Assembly (NCBI GenBank): GCA_023400055.1
Contig: JAEXFN010000024.1
Location: forward strand, 1 to 19,371
Length of the DNA: 19,371 nucleotides
Direction of reading: 5' to 3'
DNA from: Bacillota bacterium
GTDB lineage: Bacteria; Bacillota; UBA4882; UBA8346
How positions within the stretch are numbered: position 1 is the first letter of the stretch; the number at the start of each line of letters is the position of its first letter. The notes below the pieces were generated by a model, which did not search any database, was not told where the DNA came from, and saw only the letters and a list, made by a program, of their open reading frames with translations. A program made the position numbers and the translations under genes. Positions 7,262 to 14,304 of this stretch are shown piece after piece.

Positions 7262-8017
7262 ATGGATTCGCCAAGAATGACTCATGCTGATTTGTTGATG
7301 TTAAAGCGCTGGAACACGCCGACCGTTTATAACGGCTGGGAACAGATTACCCGCCGCAATGCGGCGACGGAGTGCTTCAACCGCGAGGAGACCCGCGATT
7401 TCATGCCGCAGCTGGGCCCGATGGTCGGCTACGCCGTCACGGTGGTGATCGAGCCGAGCAATGCCGAGCACCCCCGCCGGAATCCCCAGGCCTGGCAGGA
7501 ATACCGCCAGTATGTGGCGGGCGTCCCCGGGCCCAAGATCGTGGTGGTGCAAGACCTGGACAAACCGCATTTTGTCGGGGCCTTCTGGGGAGAAGTCAAC
7601 AGCAACACCCACCGGGCCCTGGGCTGTGTCGGCACCATTTGCGACGGCGCCATCCGCGATCTGGATGAGATGACCAATGCCGGACTGAAGGCGCTGGCCA
7701 GCCGGCTCTGCGTCGGACACGCCTTTAGCATGCCGGTCCGCTGGAATTGCGAGGTGGAGGCATTCGGGTGCAAGGTCCGGCCCGGGCAGTTGATCCACGC
7801 CGACAAGCACGGTTTCCTGGCTGTGCCGGAGGAAGACGAAGCGCGGCTGCTGGAGGCGGCTTTATTTATGGACGCCAATGAATGCAATACAATCATTCCG
7901 GCGGCCCGAAGCGCTTCCGGTCAAGCGGTGGAAGAAATCCTGGCCGGACTGAGCCGGGCCGAGCAAGCCTTTGGAGCGCGGGTCCGGGAAAAGTTCGGCC
8001 GGAGCGGCGAGTTTTAA
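7262..8017 (+). CDS. RraA-like family protein (class II aldolase / oxaloacetate-decarboxylase type)
   Basis: This is a 251-aa protein of the RraA/HMG-aldolase fold (often misannotated as demethylmenaquinone methyltransferase). The diagnostic active site is present: FWGEVNSNTHRALGCVGT (108-125), then DGAIRD (128-133) with Arg132 and the metal-binding Asp133. The later VRPGQLIHADKHGFLAVP segment is also typical. Such proteins cleave pyruvate-containing acids such as 4-hydroxy-4-methyl-2-oxoglutarate, or decarboxylate oxaloacetate, using a divalent metal. It follows the NanA-like gene by 117 bp in the same direction. Many sugar-acid operons carry an RraA-like gene, so a role in processing a 2-keto acid derived from the imported sugar is plausible; its substrate is not readable. 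AAAGGAG sits 8 nt before the ATG. Confidence 0.88.
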   Translation: MDSPRMTHADLLMLKRWNTPTVYNGWEQITRRNAATECFNREETRDFMPQLGPMVGYAVTVVIEPSNAEHPRRNPQAWQEYRQYVAGVPGPKIVVVQDLDKPHFVGAFWGEVNSNTHRALGCVGTICDGAIRDLDEMTNAGLKALASRLCVGHAFSMPVRWNCEVEAFGCKVRPGQLIHADKHGFLAVPEEDEARLLEAALFMDANECNTIIPAARSASGQAVEEILAGLSRAEQAFGARVREKFGRSGEF

Positions 8018-8131
8018 CAGGACTGAAAGAATCGACTCCAGCCGCGGGAACGGGCCGGGTTGCAGCGAAATGCCAAGCGCGACCAAAGCCGGAGGAAGGA
8101 CTTTGACATCGGGTTTTCGAGGGAGAATGAG

Positions 8132-8755
8132 ATGAAAACGATTTTATGCTACGGCGACTCCAACACCTGGGGCTATCGGCCGAGCGAGGGCAGCCGTTAC
8201 GACCGCGATCAGCGCTGGACCGGAATCCTCCAAGCGGAATTGGGCCCGGAGTATCTGGTCAGCGAGGAAGGTTTGAACGGCCGGACCACGGTCTGGGACG
8301 ACCCGCTGGGCGAGAGCCGCAGCGGCAAAACCTTTCTGCCGGTTTGCCTTGAGACGCATCATCCGCTGGACCTGGTCCTGATCATGCTGGGGACCAACGA
8401 TCTGAAGCAGCGCTTCAATTTGCCGGCGTGCGACATCGCCGCCGGAGCGGGGGCGCTGGTGAAAATGGTTCAACAAAGCGACGCCGGACCGGCGGGCGCG
8501 GCTCCGCAGGTGTTATTGATCGCCTCGCCGCCGCTGGGTAAATTGACCGCTTCGGCCGATACTTTTGCGGGCGGCCCCGCCAAATCGCTCCAGTTGGCCG
8601 GGTTCTACCGGGAAGTGGCCGAACAACTCGGCTGTCATTTCCGCGCCGCCGGAACGGTAGTGGTCACCAGCGATCGCGACGGCGTCCATTGGGAGGCCGA
8701 GGAACATCGCAAGTTCGGCCAGTGGCTGGCGCGGGAGATCGCCGCGCTAATATAA
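8132..8755 (+). CDS. SGNH/GDSL-family esterase or acyltransferase
   Basis: This is a 207-aa cytosolic SGNH hydrolase. Block I is CYGDSNTWGY with nucleophile Ser10, block II EEGLNGRTT with Gly47, block III MLGTND with Asn89, and block V DGVH with Asp183 and His186, so the full catalytic set is intact. The GDSNTWG, EEGLNGRTT and LDLVLIMLGTND wording matches the arylesterase/acyltransferase branch typified by the mycobacterial Ms-Act enzyme. ATG 8132 is chosen because GGGAGA ends 5 nt upstream; the frame is open back to 8060 without a ribosome site. No signal peptide. It lies 114 bp after the RraA-like gene. Removing acetyl or other acyl groups from the imported sugar before lyase action is a reasonable inference. 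Confidence 0.88.
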   Translation: MKTILCYGDSNTWGYRPSEGSRYDRDQRWTGILQAELGPEYLVSEEGLNGRTTVWDDPLGESRSGKTFLPVCLETHHPLDLVLIMLGTNDLKQRFNLPACDIAAGAGALVKMVQQSDAGPAGAAPQVLLIASPPLGKLTASADTFAGGPAKSLQLAGFYREVAEQLGCHFRAAGTVVVTSDRDGVHWEAEEHRKFGQWLAREIAALI

Positions 8756-8996
8756 AGTGTTGTATCAGATGAATTTTGAAACTGTCTGGGATGGTCGATG
8801 AACTTATTCGGGAAACAGCCAAGACGATGCGCTAAGATTTTGGTTTGGACACGGGAAATAAAAAGGGTTGAGATAAACTCTGTCCGAAACGAAGGGATTT
8901 GAGAAGCAATCCGGGATTTACGGCCATGAAATTGAAACCGTAAAGACGCCGGGCGGAGACGTGCCGGTTTCAGCCCGGATGATTCGCGTAACTCAC

Positions 8997-9133
8997 TTAT
9001 CCACAAAAGATCGATCTTTTGTGGATAAAGATCTTCCTTTTGTTAATAAAGATCGATCTTTTGTGAATAAAGATCGATCTGCGACGATTCCAGATCGATC
9101 TTTTGTGAATCAAGATCTAACTTTTGTGGATAA
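8997..9133. promoter_or_regulatory. Phased cluster of DnaA-box-like sites
   Basis: Four exact matches to TTATNCACA occur: TTATCCACA at 8997-9005 (plus), and on the minus strand 9020-9028, 9062-9070 (TTATTCACA) and 9125-9133. One-mismatch forms lie at 9041-9049 (TTATTAACA) and 9104-9112 (TGATTCACA). The minus-strand sites start exactly 21 bp or a multiple apart, on the same DNA face. The matches coincide with the core of the 21-bp repeat, so they may be true DnaA sites or a by-product of the repeat sequence. No dnaA, dnaN or AT-rich unwinding element is nearby, so I do not call an origin. Confidence 0.5.
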
Positions 9134-9146
9134 AGATCTTGATGAT
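8997..9146. repeat. 21-bp tandem array, family B (AAAGATCGATCTTTTGTGAAT)
   Basis: Units of exactly 21 bp repeat with variable core GTGGAT, GTTAAT or GTGAAT at 9021, 9042, 9063, (decayed at 9084), 9105 and 9126. Each unit carries AAAGATC plus ATCTTT-type palindromes. Bases 8997-9028 form a perfect 32-bp palindrome at the left edge. An inverted relative lies at 19261-19371. Read in the plus frame it yields heptapeptides like SFVNKDR, and a 62-codon frame (8961-9149) runs through it, but no ribosome site supports translation. The array fills part of the 470-bp gap 8756-9226. The other parts of that gap show nothing beyond a small dyad (TATAGG 9180-9185 with CCTATA 9202-9207; GGCGA with TCGCC) just before the next gene. 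Confidence 0.87.
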
Positions 9147-9226
9147 TAAAGATGAAGTTTAATTCGCACAACGCGTTAATATAGGCGAATACTATCGCCA
9201 TCCTATAGAGCAGAGCAGGTGAACTC

Positions 9227-10885
9227 ATGCAAGAGATCGTCCATCGCTTAGAGACCGAGGTGTTAGTCGTGGGCGGGGGTGCGGCCGGCATTCGCGCGGC
9301 GCTGGCCGCCTACGACGCTGGCGCCGCCGTGTTGTTGATCGCCTCCGAACCCCCGGGAAGCGGCGGTTCAACCTTTTATCCGCACTCGCTGCCTTGGGGG
9401 ATCCTCAGTGCGGGCGAATCCGAAACGGGTGCGGCCGAATTTTGCCAGGAAATCCTGTCTGTCTCCGGCGGAATGGCCGACCGGCGGCTGGTGGAGATTT
9501 TGGCCAGGGATTCCAATGCCCGGTTGCGGGATCTTTGCGATTACGGCCTCGAATTCAGCTCGCTGGTCCGGAATGGCGAGAAGCCTTGCTTCGGCGGACA
9601 GCCGCGCGGCTTCCAACTGAACGATGTGAGTCAAGCCAAAGCTTGTTTGCTCCGAGAATTGGGCCGACGCGCCATTCCGGTGCAGGACCGGCTGACGCTC
9701 GTCGATCTGCTGGTGCGCGACGGGGTTTGTGGCGGAGCGCTGGCGGTTGATTCCGACGGCCAACTGGTGGCGATCAGCGCCGGAGCGGTGATCCTGGCGA
9801 CAGGCGGTGCCGAAGCCTTGTGGCGTTATGGGTTTGGAACGCCGCGTCAATTGGGGGCGGGATATGCCGTGGCCTTGCGGAACGGCGCTGCTCTGGTAAA
9901 TATGGAGTTTATCCAGTTCATTCCGGGAACCCTCGCGCCGCGGCCCGGCAGCAATTTTCATCACCCGACGCTGAGCAGCCTGCCCACCCTGAGCAACCGG
10001 AACGGAGCGGAGTTTTTGGGCGATTATCTTCCACCCGGCATCGCTGGCGCCGCTTGCTTGAAAAGCCGCGCCAGCCACGGCCCGTTTAGTTGCGAAGACG
10101 AATCCCGTTATTTTGATCTGGCGATAGTCCGGGAAAGTGAGCAGTACCAGGCCCCCGGGGTGGCGGTGAGCTATGGCCCGGACTTTTTCGAGGAACCACG
10201 GTTCCGTTTGTGGCGGGAATATCTTGCCGCCCGAGGCATGGACCCGCGCCGAGAGGCGCTGTGGATCTACCCGCACTGTCAGGGTTTCAACGGCGGCATC
10301 CGGATCGACGGGACGGGGATGAGCGATATTGTCAATCTCTTCGCATGCGGCGAGTCGGCCGGAGGTCCGCACGGCGCCAACCGGATGGGCGGCAACGCCA
10401 TTCTGGCCACTCAAGTTTTCGGGAAGATCAGCGGAGAAAACGCCGCCAGGCGGGCGCGGCTGGCCCCAAAAAGTTTTCCGCGCGCCGTGGCGCGGGAGGA
10501 ATTAGCGAAATTTGATTCCGGTCAGGCGGCCCGGGTCGACCCGGAACAGGTATTAGCGGAAATTCGCGGCATCATGCAGCAGGGGGCGGGGATCATCCGC
10601 AATGAAACGCGTTTGCGTTCGGCGCTGGATTCCATCGCCGGATTGGAGCGGCAGTTCAATGCGCTGGGATATGCGGGACCGGCCTTTGCGACAGCCTTAG
10701 CGGCGGCCAACGCTTTACAGACGGCCACGGCGATCCTCCGGGCGATGCTGGTCCGGAAAGAAAGTCGCGGCCCTCACTTCCGGGAGGACTTCCCGGAACG
10801 GAACGATGCGGCTTATGGCGGTATGAGCTATCTACGGTTGAAGGGAGAGCGACTCGTAACCGCTTTTGCATCGGGAGCATCATGA
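9227..10885 (+). CDS. FAD-dependent oxidoreductase, fumarate reductase/L-aspartate oxidase flavoprotein family
   Basis: This is a 552-aa flavoprotein. The N-terminal Rossmann motif VVGGGAAGIRAAL (14-26) binds FAD. The second FAD segment GAVILATGG is near 186-194, and GESAGGPHGANRMGGNAI (375-392) is the family's isoalloxazine-contacting motif. The C-terminal helical part ends with SRGPHFREDFPERND, the SDH/FRD/NadB-type tail. No signal peptide or haem domain is present, and no iron-sulfur or membrane-anchor partner gene is adjacent, so it is a stand-alone soluble enzyme. AGGTGA lies 4 nt before the ATG. Substrate unknown: NadB-like (L-aspartate) is possible but no nadA/nadC follows. Position at the end of the sugar-acid cluster hints at oxidation or reduction of a carboxylic acid. 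A 470-bp gap with a repeat array separates it from the SGNH gene, so it may be its own transcription unit. Confidence 0.88.
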   Translation: MQEIVHRLETEVLVVGGGAAGIRAALAAYDAGAAVLLIASEPPGSGGSTFYPHSLPWGILSAGESETGAAEFCQEILSVSGGMADRRLVEILARDSNARLRDLCDYGLEFSSLVRNGEKPCFGGQPRGFQLNDVSQAKACLLRELGRRAIPVQDRLTLVDLLVRDGVCGGALAVDSDGQLVAISAGAVILATGGAEALWRYGFGTPRQLGAGYAVALRNGAALVNMEFIQFIPGTLAPRPGSNFHHPTLSSLPTLSNRNGAEFLGDYLPPGIAGAACLKSRASHGPFSCEDESRYFDLAIVRESEQYQAPGVAVSYGPDFFEEPRFRLWREYLAARGMDPRREALWIYPHCQGFNGGIRIDGTGMSDIVNLFACGESAGGPHGANRMGGNAILATQVFGKISGENAARRARLAPKSFPRAVAREELAKFDSGQAARVDPEQVLAEIRGIMQQGAGIIRNETRLRSALDSIAGLERQFNALGYAGPAFATALAAANALQTATAILRAMLVRKESRGPHFREDFPERNDAAYGGMSYLRLKGERLVTAFASGAS

Positions 10886-10936
10886 TGGCACGAACGATAC
10901 GAGGCATAATAGCAATGATTCGAAAGCTTAGAAAAG

Positions 10937-10970
10937 AAAAGCACCCTTATAAACGGGGTGCTTTTAATCT
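10937..10970 (+). terminator. Rho-independent terminator after the flavoprotein gene
   Basis: AAAAGCACCC (10937-10946) and GGGTGCTTTT (10956-10965) make a 10-bp stem with a 9-nt loop, followed by AATCTTTT. The A-rich left flank would let it work in both directions. It closes the flavoprotein transcript. Confidence 0.9.
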
Positions 10971-11034
10971 TTTGCTAGTACAATCTCTTCCAGAAGAATC
11001 TAATATTTGCCGAATTCAATTGAATTTGGAATGC

Positions 11035-11090
11035 TTTGTCGGGTCGGCTTCTCTTTGAAAACAGTTGCTTGCCGACAAATATTTTTAACG
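11035..11090. other. Gap 10886-11258: dyads with possible second terminator
   Basis: Besides the terminator at 10937, this gap holds the 14-bp palindrome AATTCAATTGAATT (11013-11026). TTTGTCGG (11035-11042) is paired with CCGACAAA (11072-11079), a long-loop stem followed by TATTTTT. A short hairpin GCCTGA-TTTA-TCAGGC lies at 11195-11210. None is clearly functional; the second could be a weak terminator. I see no gene here. Confidence 0.3.
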
Positions 11091-11258
11091 CGGGAAATTC
11101 GCCCGTTCAGCGGGTTGTCCTTGCCAATTGGCCGGCGTTGAAGTAGAATGCAGATTAGGAGTATATATTACGGAACGTTATCAAGTATTAAATTGCCTGA
11201 TTTATCAGGCATGTCGATCCAATGGTGTTGTAAGTAAATGGCAATCGGGAGGCTGCCC

Positions 11259-11516
11259 GTGAACGATGAGGCGTACATTCAGCTGGCGCTGAAGCTCGGC
11301 GCCGACCACGCGATCCGCTTTGAGCTAAAGGATATCATTTTTCGATCCCCGGACCATCCTCAAATGCATGTTTGGCTGCGCCGAATGGGGCCAGGGTCCG
11401 ACCTGCGAGTAGGATTAACCCGGACCGTTTGGGGCGGGAGCGGGACATTTGGCCGCGTCGATCCGCTCAAATGGCGGCGGATTTTTTCCGTAATATATTA
11501 TCAAGATTATCCCTAA
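11259..11516 (+). pseudogene. Frameshifted 5' fragment of a DUF2284 predicted metal-binding protein
   Basis: GTG 11259 lies 6 nt after GGGAGG and opens a frame reading MNDEAYIQLALKLGADHAI, typical of the start of DUF2284 proteins. A T5 run at 11338-11342 then shifts the frame. With four T's the reading would continue FDPRTILKCMFGCAEWGQG, with the family's cysteine spacing (C-x3-C, then TC), before reaching TAG at 11410-11412. In the actual frame the sequence runs to 11516 as unrelated arginine-rich residues. Intact family members are about 150-200 aa, so most of the C-terminal cysteine-rich part is missing. It is thus a decayed gene; an open frame from ATG 11238 (92 aa) would be called naively. 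The family assignment is from memory of its N-terminal pattern. Confidence 0.55.
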
Positions 11517-11547
11517 CGATACAGTGCATTCCCATCGGTGGTGACTC

Positions 11548-13173
11548 ATGAGGCAACTTTGGAGGAGCAAAATCTTTTTACGCCAGTTCTGCTCGTTCAG
11601 CGGACTCATCTGTATGACCGTCTGTTTGATCGGCGTCTCGCTCTGGCAGATTACCCGGATAACGCTGGAAAAGCAACAACTGTACATCGTCGAAAGCTAT
11701 CGCAAGGAAGTGGCGCAGATCATCCGGCGCTGGACCGAAGACCGCGAGGCCGGACTGAAGATCCAGGCGATGTACCTCGGCGCCCTGGGCGAACGACGCC
11801 TGGCCTCACTGGAGGTGGCGGCGTTCCTGCGGCGCGAATTGGCTTGGAACGATAATTTTTACAACATCGCCATCTTCGACCGCCAGGGCCACATGATCAA
11901 CTCCGATGCCGGGCAGCTTCCGATCCGGGTGGCCGACCGGCCGTATTTCCTGAAGACGCTGCAAGGCGCCGGCACGACCAGCGGTTTTTTTAAGTCGCGC
12001 ATCGACGGGGCGCCGATCATGGCCATCACCGAACCGATCGTCACCGGCGGGAAGGTCCGTTACGTCTTCGCCTGTTTCGTCAGCCTGGAGAAGTACCGGC
12101 GGATCGTCGCCCAGTTGAACCTGGGCCAGCTGGGCCAGGCTTATCTGGTCGACCGGCACGGCGCCCTCCTGACAGACAGCCGCCTCATCAGCGACGTGCT
12201 GGCCAACCGGCGGGGACTGGAGAAAGGCCAGTCCCGGCTGAGTTCGCCGGCGGTGCGGAACGTGATCCGGCGCCGCGCCGGCGGCGGCATTTACCGCGAT
12301 TACCGGGGGGAGCGGGTTTTCGGCTCTTACGAATGGCTGGAGCCGATTCAGGCCGGCCTGCTGGTGGAGTTCAGCGAAGGGGCCATCATGCAACCGCTGC
12401 ACAGTTCGCTGAAACTGCTGGGAGTCCTGGCGGTGGTGGTGGTCTTGCTCGGAGCGGGGCTGGCGTTCCTGCTGAGCTGGCGGGTGGTCCATCCGATTCA
12501 GCAGCTGATCGCCTTCGCCGCCAACATTACCGGCCAGCGTTACCAGGGGCCGCTGCGGCTCACCACCGGGGACGAGCTGGATGAGCTGATCGGGGGCTTC
12601 AACGCCATGCAGGAGGCGATCTGTGCCCGTGAAGCCGAACTTCACCAGCAGAATTACGTGCTGGAGGACCTGGCCACCAAGGACGGCCTGACCGGCCTGT
12701 ATAATCATGCCTTGCTCAGCGAGCGTTTTGAGCGGGAATACCAGGAGCACCGCCAGACGCAGCGGCCGCTCTCTTTCGTCATGCTGGATATCGACCATTT
12801 CAAGGTAGTTAACGATACCTTCGGCCATCTGGCCGGCGACCAGGTGCTGCGGCAATTGGCGGCGATCATCGTGGCCAACGTGCGTCAGAGCGATCTGGTC
12901 GGCCGTTACGGCGGCGAGGAGTTCGGGTTGATCCTGCCGGACACCGATGCTGAAACCGCTTACCGCATCGGCGAGCGGATCCGGCTCAGCGTCGCCCAGG
13001 CGTCGTTCCTCCCCGACCTGGCCCCCGGCAAAATCACGGTCAGTCTGGGAATTTGCGCCCGGCGGCCCCTGGACCCTTCCGGCGGGGCGGCGATGATTCA
13101 AGAGGCGGACGAGGCGTTATACCGGGCCAAGCGTAATGGCCGCAACCGGGTGGAAGTGGGCCGGGTGGCCTGA
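11548..13173 (+). CDS. Membrane-bound diguanylate cyclase (dCache-HAMP-GGDEF)
   Basis: This 541-aa protein makes cyclic-di-GMP from two GTP at the inner membrane. TM1 is about residues 14-36. A periplasmic or extracytoplasmic dCache sensor spans about 40-285, with typical RPYFLKTLQG and MAITEPIV wording. TM2 is about 289-310 and a HAMP linker about 311-363. The GGDEF domain covers 375-535, with DGLTGLYN, MLDIDHFKVVNDTFGH and the active-site variant GGEEF (455-459). RQSD (446-449) stands five residues before it, the canonical product-inhibition I-site, so the enzyme should be active and feedback-inhibited. No EAL domain. The sensed ligand is probably a small organic molecule, unspecified. A strong terminator follows at 13210-13241. 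Confidence 0.95.
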   Translation: MRQLWRSKIFLRQFCSFSGLICMTVCLIGVSLWQITRITLEKQQLYIVESYRKEVAQIIRRWTEDREAGLKIQAMYLGALGERRLASLEVAAFLRRELAWNDNFYNIAIFDRQGHMINSDAGQLPIRVADRPYFLKTLQGAGTTSGFFKSRIDGAPIMAITEPIVTGGKVRYVFACFVSLEKYRRIVAQLNLGQLGQAYLVDRHGALLTDSRLISDVLANRRGLEKGQSRLSSPAVRNVIRRRAGGGIYRDYRGERVFGSYEWLEPIQAGLLVEFSEGAIMQPLHSSLKLLGVLAVVVVLLGAGLAFLLSWRVVHPIQQLIAFAANITGQRYQGPLRLTTGDELDELIGGFNAMQEAICAREAELHQQNYVLEDLATKDGLTGLYNHALLSERFEREYQEHRQTQRPLSFVMLDIDHFKVVNDTFGHLAGDQVLRQLAAIIVANVRQSDLVGRYGGEEFGLILPDTDAETAYRIGERIRLSVAQASFLPDLAPGKITVSLGICARRPLDPSGGAAMIQEADEALYRAKRNGRNRVEVGRVA

Positions 13174-13209
13174 TCCGGGCCGCCGCATCCGTCGGCCGGG
13201 ATAACGGCT

Positions 13210-13241
13210 CCGGCCCCCAATCGGACCGGGCCGGTTTTTTT
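13210..13241 (+). terminator. Terminator after the cyclase gene, within a competing-hairpin region
   Basis: CCGGCCC (13210-13216) and GGGCCGG (13228-13234) form a 7-bp GC stem followed by seven T's (13235-13241), a classical intrinsic terminator. The left arm also belongs to a longer, mutually exclusive stem: CGGCTCCGGCCC (13205-13216) with GGGCCGGAGCCG (13243-13254), 12 perfect pairs enclosing the T-run. Confidence 0.88.
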
Positions 13242-13256
13242 AGGGCCGGAGCCGGT

Positions 13257-13273
13257 TATACTAGAGCCGGAGG
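13257..13273 (+). promoter_or_regulatory. Possible -10 and ribosome site of the 61-aa gene
   Basis: TATACT (13257-13262) resembles a -10, but the expected -35 zone is the T-run of the preceding terminator and is weak. GGAGG (13269-13273) lies 8 nt before ATG 13282 and is a strong ribosome site. If that -10 were used the leader would be very short; otherwise the gene depends on read-through of the terminator region. Confidence 0.4.
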
Positions 13274-13281
13274 TGTTGGAC

Positions 13282-13467
13282 ATGGGCGAACAGATCACTC
13301 CCGACGCCGTCGGCAAGGAAGTGGGCGTCCGGGCCGATCTGCGGCGGGGTCATCCCAAGCCGCGCGAGAGCGCTTCCCAGGAAGCGCAGCTGAAGGCGGG
13401 AGCCGGCCCTGGCGAGAACAAAGCGGTAAAACTCGGCATGAGCGAGAAGGTGCGCGGCCGGGATTGA
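13282..13467 (+). CDS. Small charged hypothetical protein (61 aa)
   Basis: I do not recognise this protein. It is 61 aa, hydrophilic and rich in Lys, Arg, Glu, Gly and Ala (MGEQITPDAVGKEVGVRADL at the start, GMSEKVRGRD at the end), with no hydrophobic segment and no cysteine, and is likely disordered. Evidence that it is a real gene: GGAGG 8 nt before the ATG, a possible TATACT -10, and a dedicated terminator 26 nt after the stop. GTG 13273 is an in-frame alternative but overlaps the ribosome site. Composition recalls small DNA-binding or spore-associated proteins, but I see no SASP motif and give no function. Confidence 0.55.
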   Translation: MGEQITPDAVGKEVGVRADLRRGHPKPRESASQEAQLKAGAGPGENKAVKLGMSEKVRGRD

Positions 13468-13492
13468 AACAGGGCCGAGGAACGGGAAGGAC

Positions 13493-13524
13493 AAGGCTGC
13501 CGGCGGAAGGCCGGTGGTCTTTTT
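13493..13524 (+). terminator. Terminator after the 61-aa gene
   Basis: AAGGCTGCCGGC (13493-13504) pairs with GCCGGTGGTCTT (13510-13521) over 12 positions including three G-U pairs, with a 5-nt GGAAG loop, and a T5 run ends at 13524. The T-run merges into the first unit of the following repeat array. Confidence 0.75.
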
Positions 13525-13790
13525 GATTCGTTGAAAAAGTCCGGCGCTTCCCGCCGCAGTTCATTTTGTCACTGAATGGACGATGGCGGCCGTTGCCGGA
13601 GCATATTTTGTTAGCGAATGAACGATGGCGGTTACCGCCATAGTTTATTCTGTTCCTCAAGCAACTCTAGCAGTCGTTGCCGCAGTTCATTTTGTTACTG
13701 AATGAACTATGGCAGTCATTGCCGGAGTATATTTTGTTATTGAATGAACTACGGCGGTTACCGCCACAGTATATTTTGTAATAGAACCGG
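13520..13790. repeat. 21-bp tandem array, family C (42-bp alternating unit)
   Basis: Two 21-mers alternate: an AT-rich one (ATATTTTGTTACTGAATGAA type) and a GC-rich palindromic one (TGGCGGTTACCGCCA type). The core positions 13547, 13568, 13589, 13610, 13631, 13652, 13673, 13694, 13715, 13736, 13757 and 13778 are exactly 21 bp apart with no indel. The AT-rich units have TTCATT/AATGAA arms. Minus-strand open frames here read as 14-residue repeats around NNKIYSGNDCHSSF but lack ribosome sites. The rest of 13791-14037 contains only a possible promoter for the next gene pair. Confidence 0.87.
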
Positions 13791-13987
13791 AATATTCTCG
13801 GACGGAAAACGGTCGCGCCACAGCAAAATAGCGATCTTTCAACGCAGAATCGCCCTTTTCTACTGCCGGAAAATGAATGTTGCTTTCCCAAATGCCCAGC
13901 CGGTCACCGAGCTTCGCCATTCTCCGGAAGGTGCTTTAAAAATATGATATAATATTAACAAATAATGCCACGGGATAGGAATTCCAA

Positions 13988-14015
13988 TTGGTGGGTAAGC
14001 AATTTGTGATATTAT
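13988..14015 (+). promoter_or_regulatory. Possible promoter of the retropepsin gene pair
   Basis: TTGGTG (13988-13993) and TATTAT (14010-14015) are spaced 16 bp apart, 35 bp before the start codon. An alternative TATAAT (13948-13953) lies further upstream without a clear -35. Both are AT-rich-context guesses. Confidence 0.35.
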
Positions 14016-14049
14016 AAAGCAAAAGAATGATAATGACGGAGGGTTTTCC

Positions 14050-14304
14050 ATGCAATGGCAAGAATTAAGAAGCCAATATCCCAATACCTGGGTTTTATTC
14101 GAGGCTTTGGAAGCTCATTCGGTTGAAGGAAAAAGAATCGTCGACCGTATTTCGCTCTTGAATACTTACAATGAAGGTGAGGAGGCATTAAAGGCTTATC
14201 GGCAATATCATAAAACGCATCCTGACCGGGAACTTTATGTCGCCCATACCAAAAGGGAAGCCCTGGAAATTTTAGAACGAAAATGGTTGGGCATCCGATT
14301 ATGA
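14050..14304 (+). CDS. Conserved hypothetical protein paired with an aspartic protease (84 aa)
   Basis: This is an 84-aa soluble protein beginning MQWQELRSQYPNTWVLFEAL. Residues 10-70 have the layout Y-P-x-x-W-V-hydrophobic, a charged stretch, then a helix and ELYVAHTKREALEILERKWL. I recall this type of small protein next to retropepsin-like genes in Bacillota, resembling the DUF5678-style companions, but its function is not known. GGAGGG lies 6 nt before the ATG. The stop codon TGA is shared with the ATG of the downstream protease in an ATGA overlap, so the two are translationally coupled and probably interact or regulate each other. Base composition is clearly more AT-rich than in flanking genes, hinting at a separate origin. 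Confidence 0.8.
   Translation: MQWQELRSQYPNTWVLFEALEAHSVEGKRIVDRISLLNTYNEGEEALKAYRQYHKTHPDRELYVAHTKREALEILERKWLGIRL

Noticed and set aside
8997..9146. Replication origin (oriC)
   Set aside because: DnaA-box-like sites are present, but no dnaA/dnaN neighbours or AT-rich unwinding region is seen, and a second copy lies 10 kb away.
8961..9149. 62-aa frame of heptapeptide repeats (SFVNKDR type)
   Set aside because: Open only because the 21-bp repeat has no in-frame stop; both strands are open, there is no ribosome site, and palindromes explain the sequence better.
13295..13891. Minus-strand repeat peptides with NNKIYSGN units
   Set aside because: Produced by the 42-bp array; no ribosome sites, and one overlaps the 61-aa gene and two terminators.
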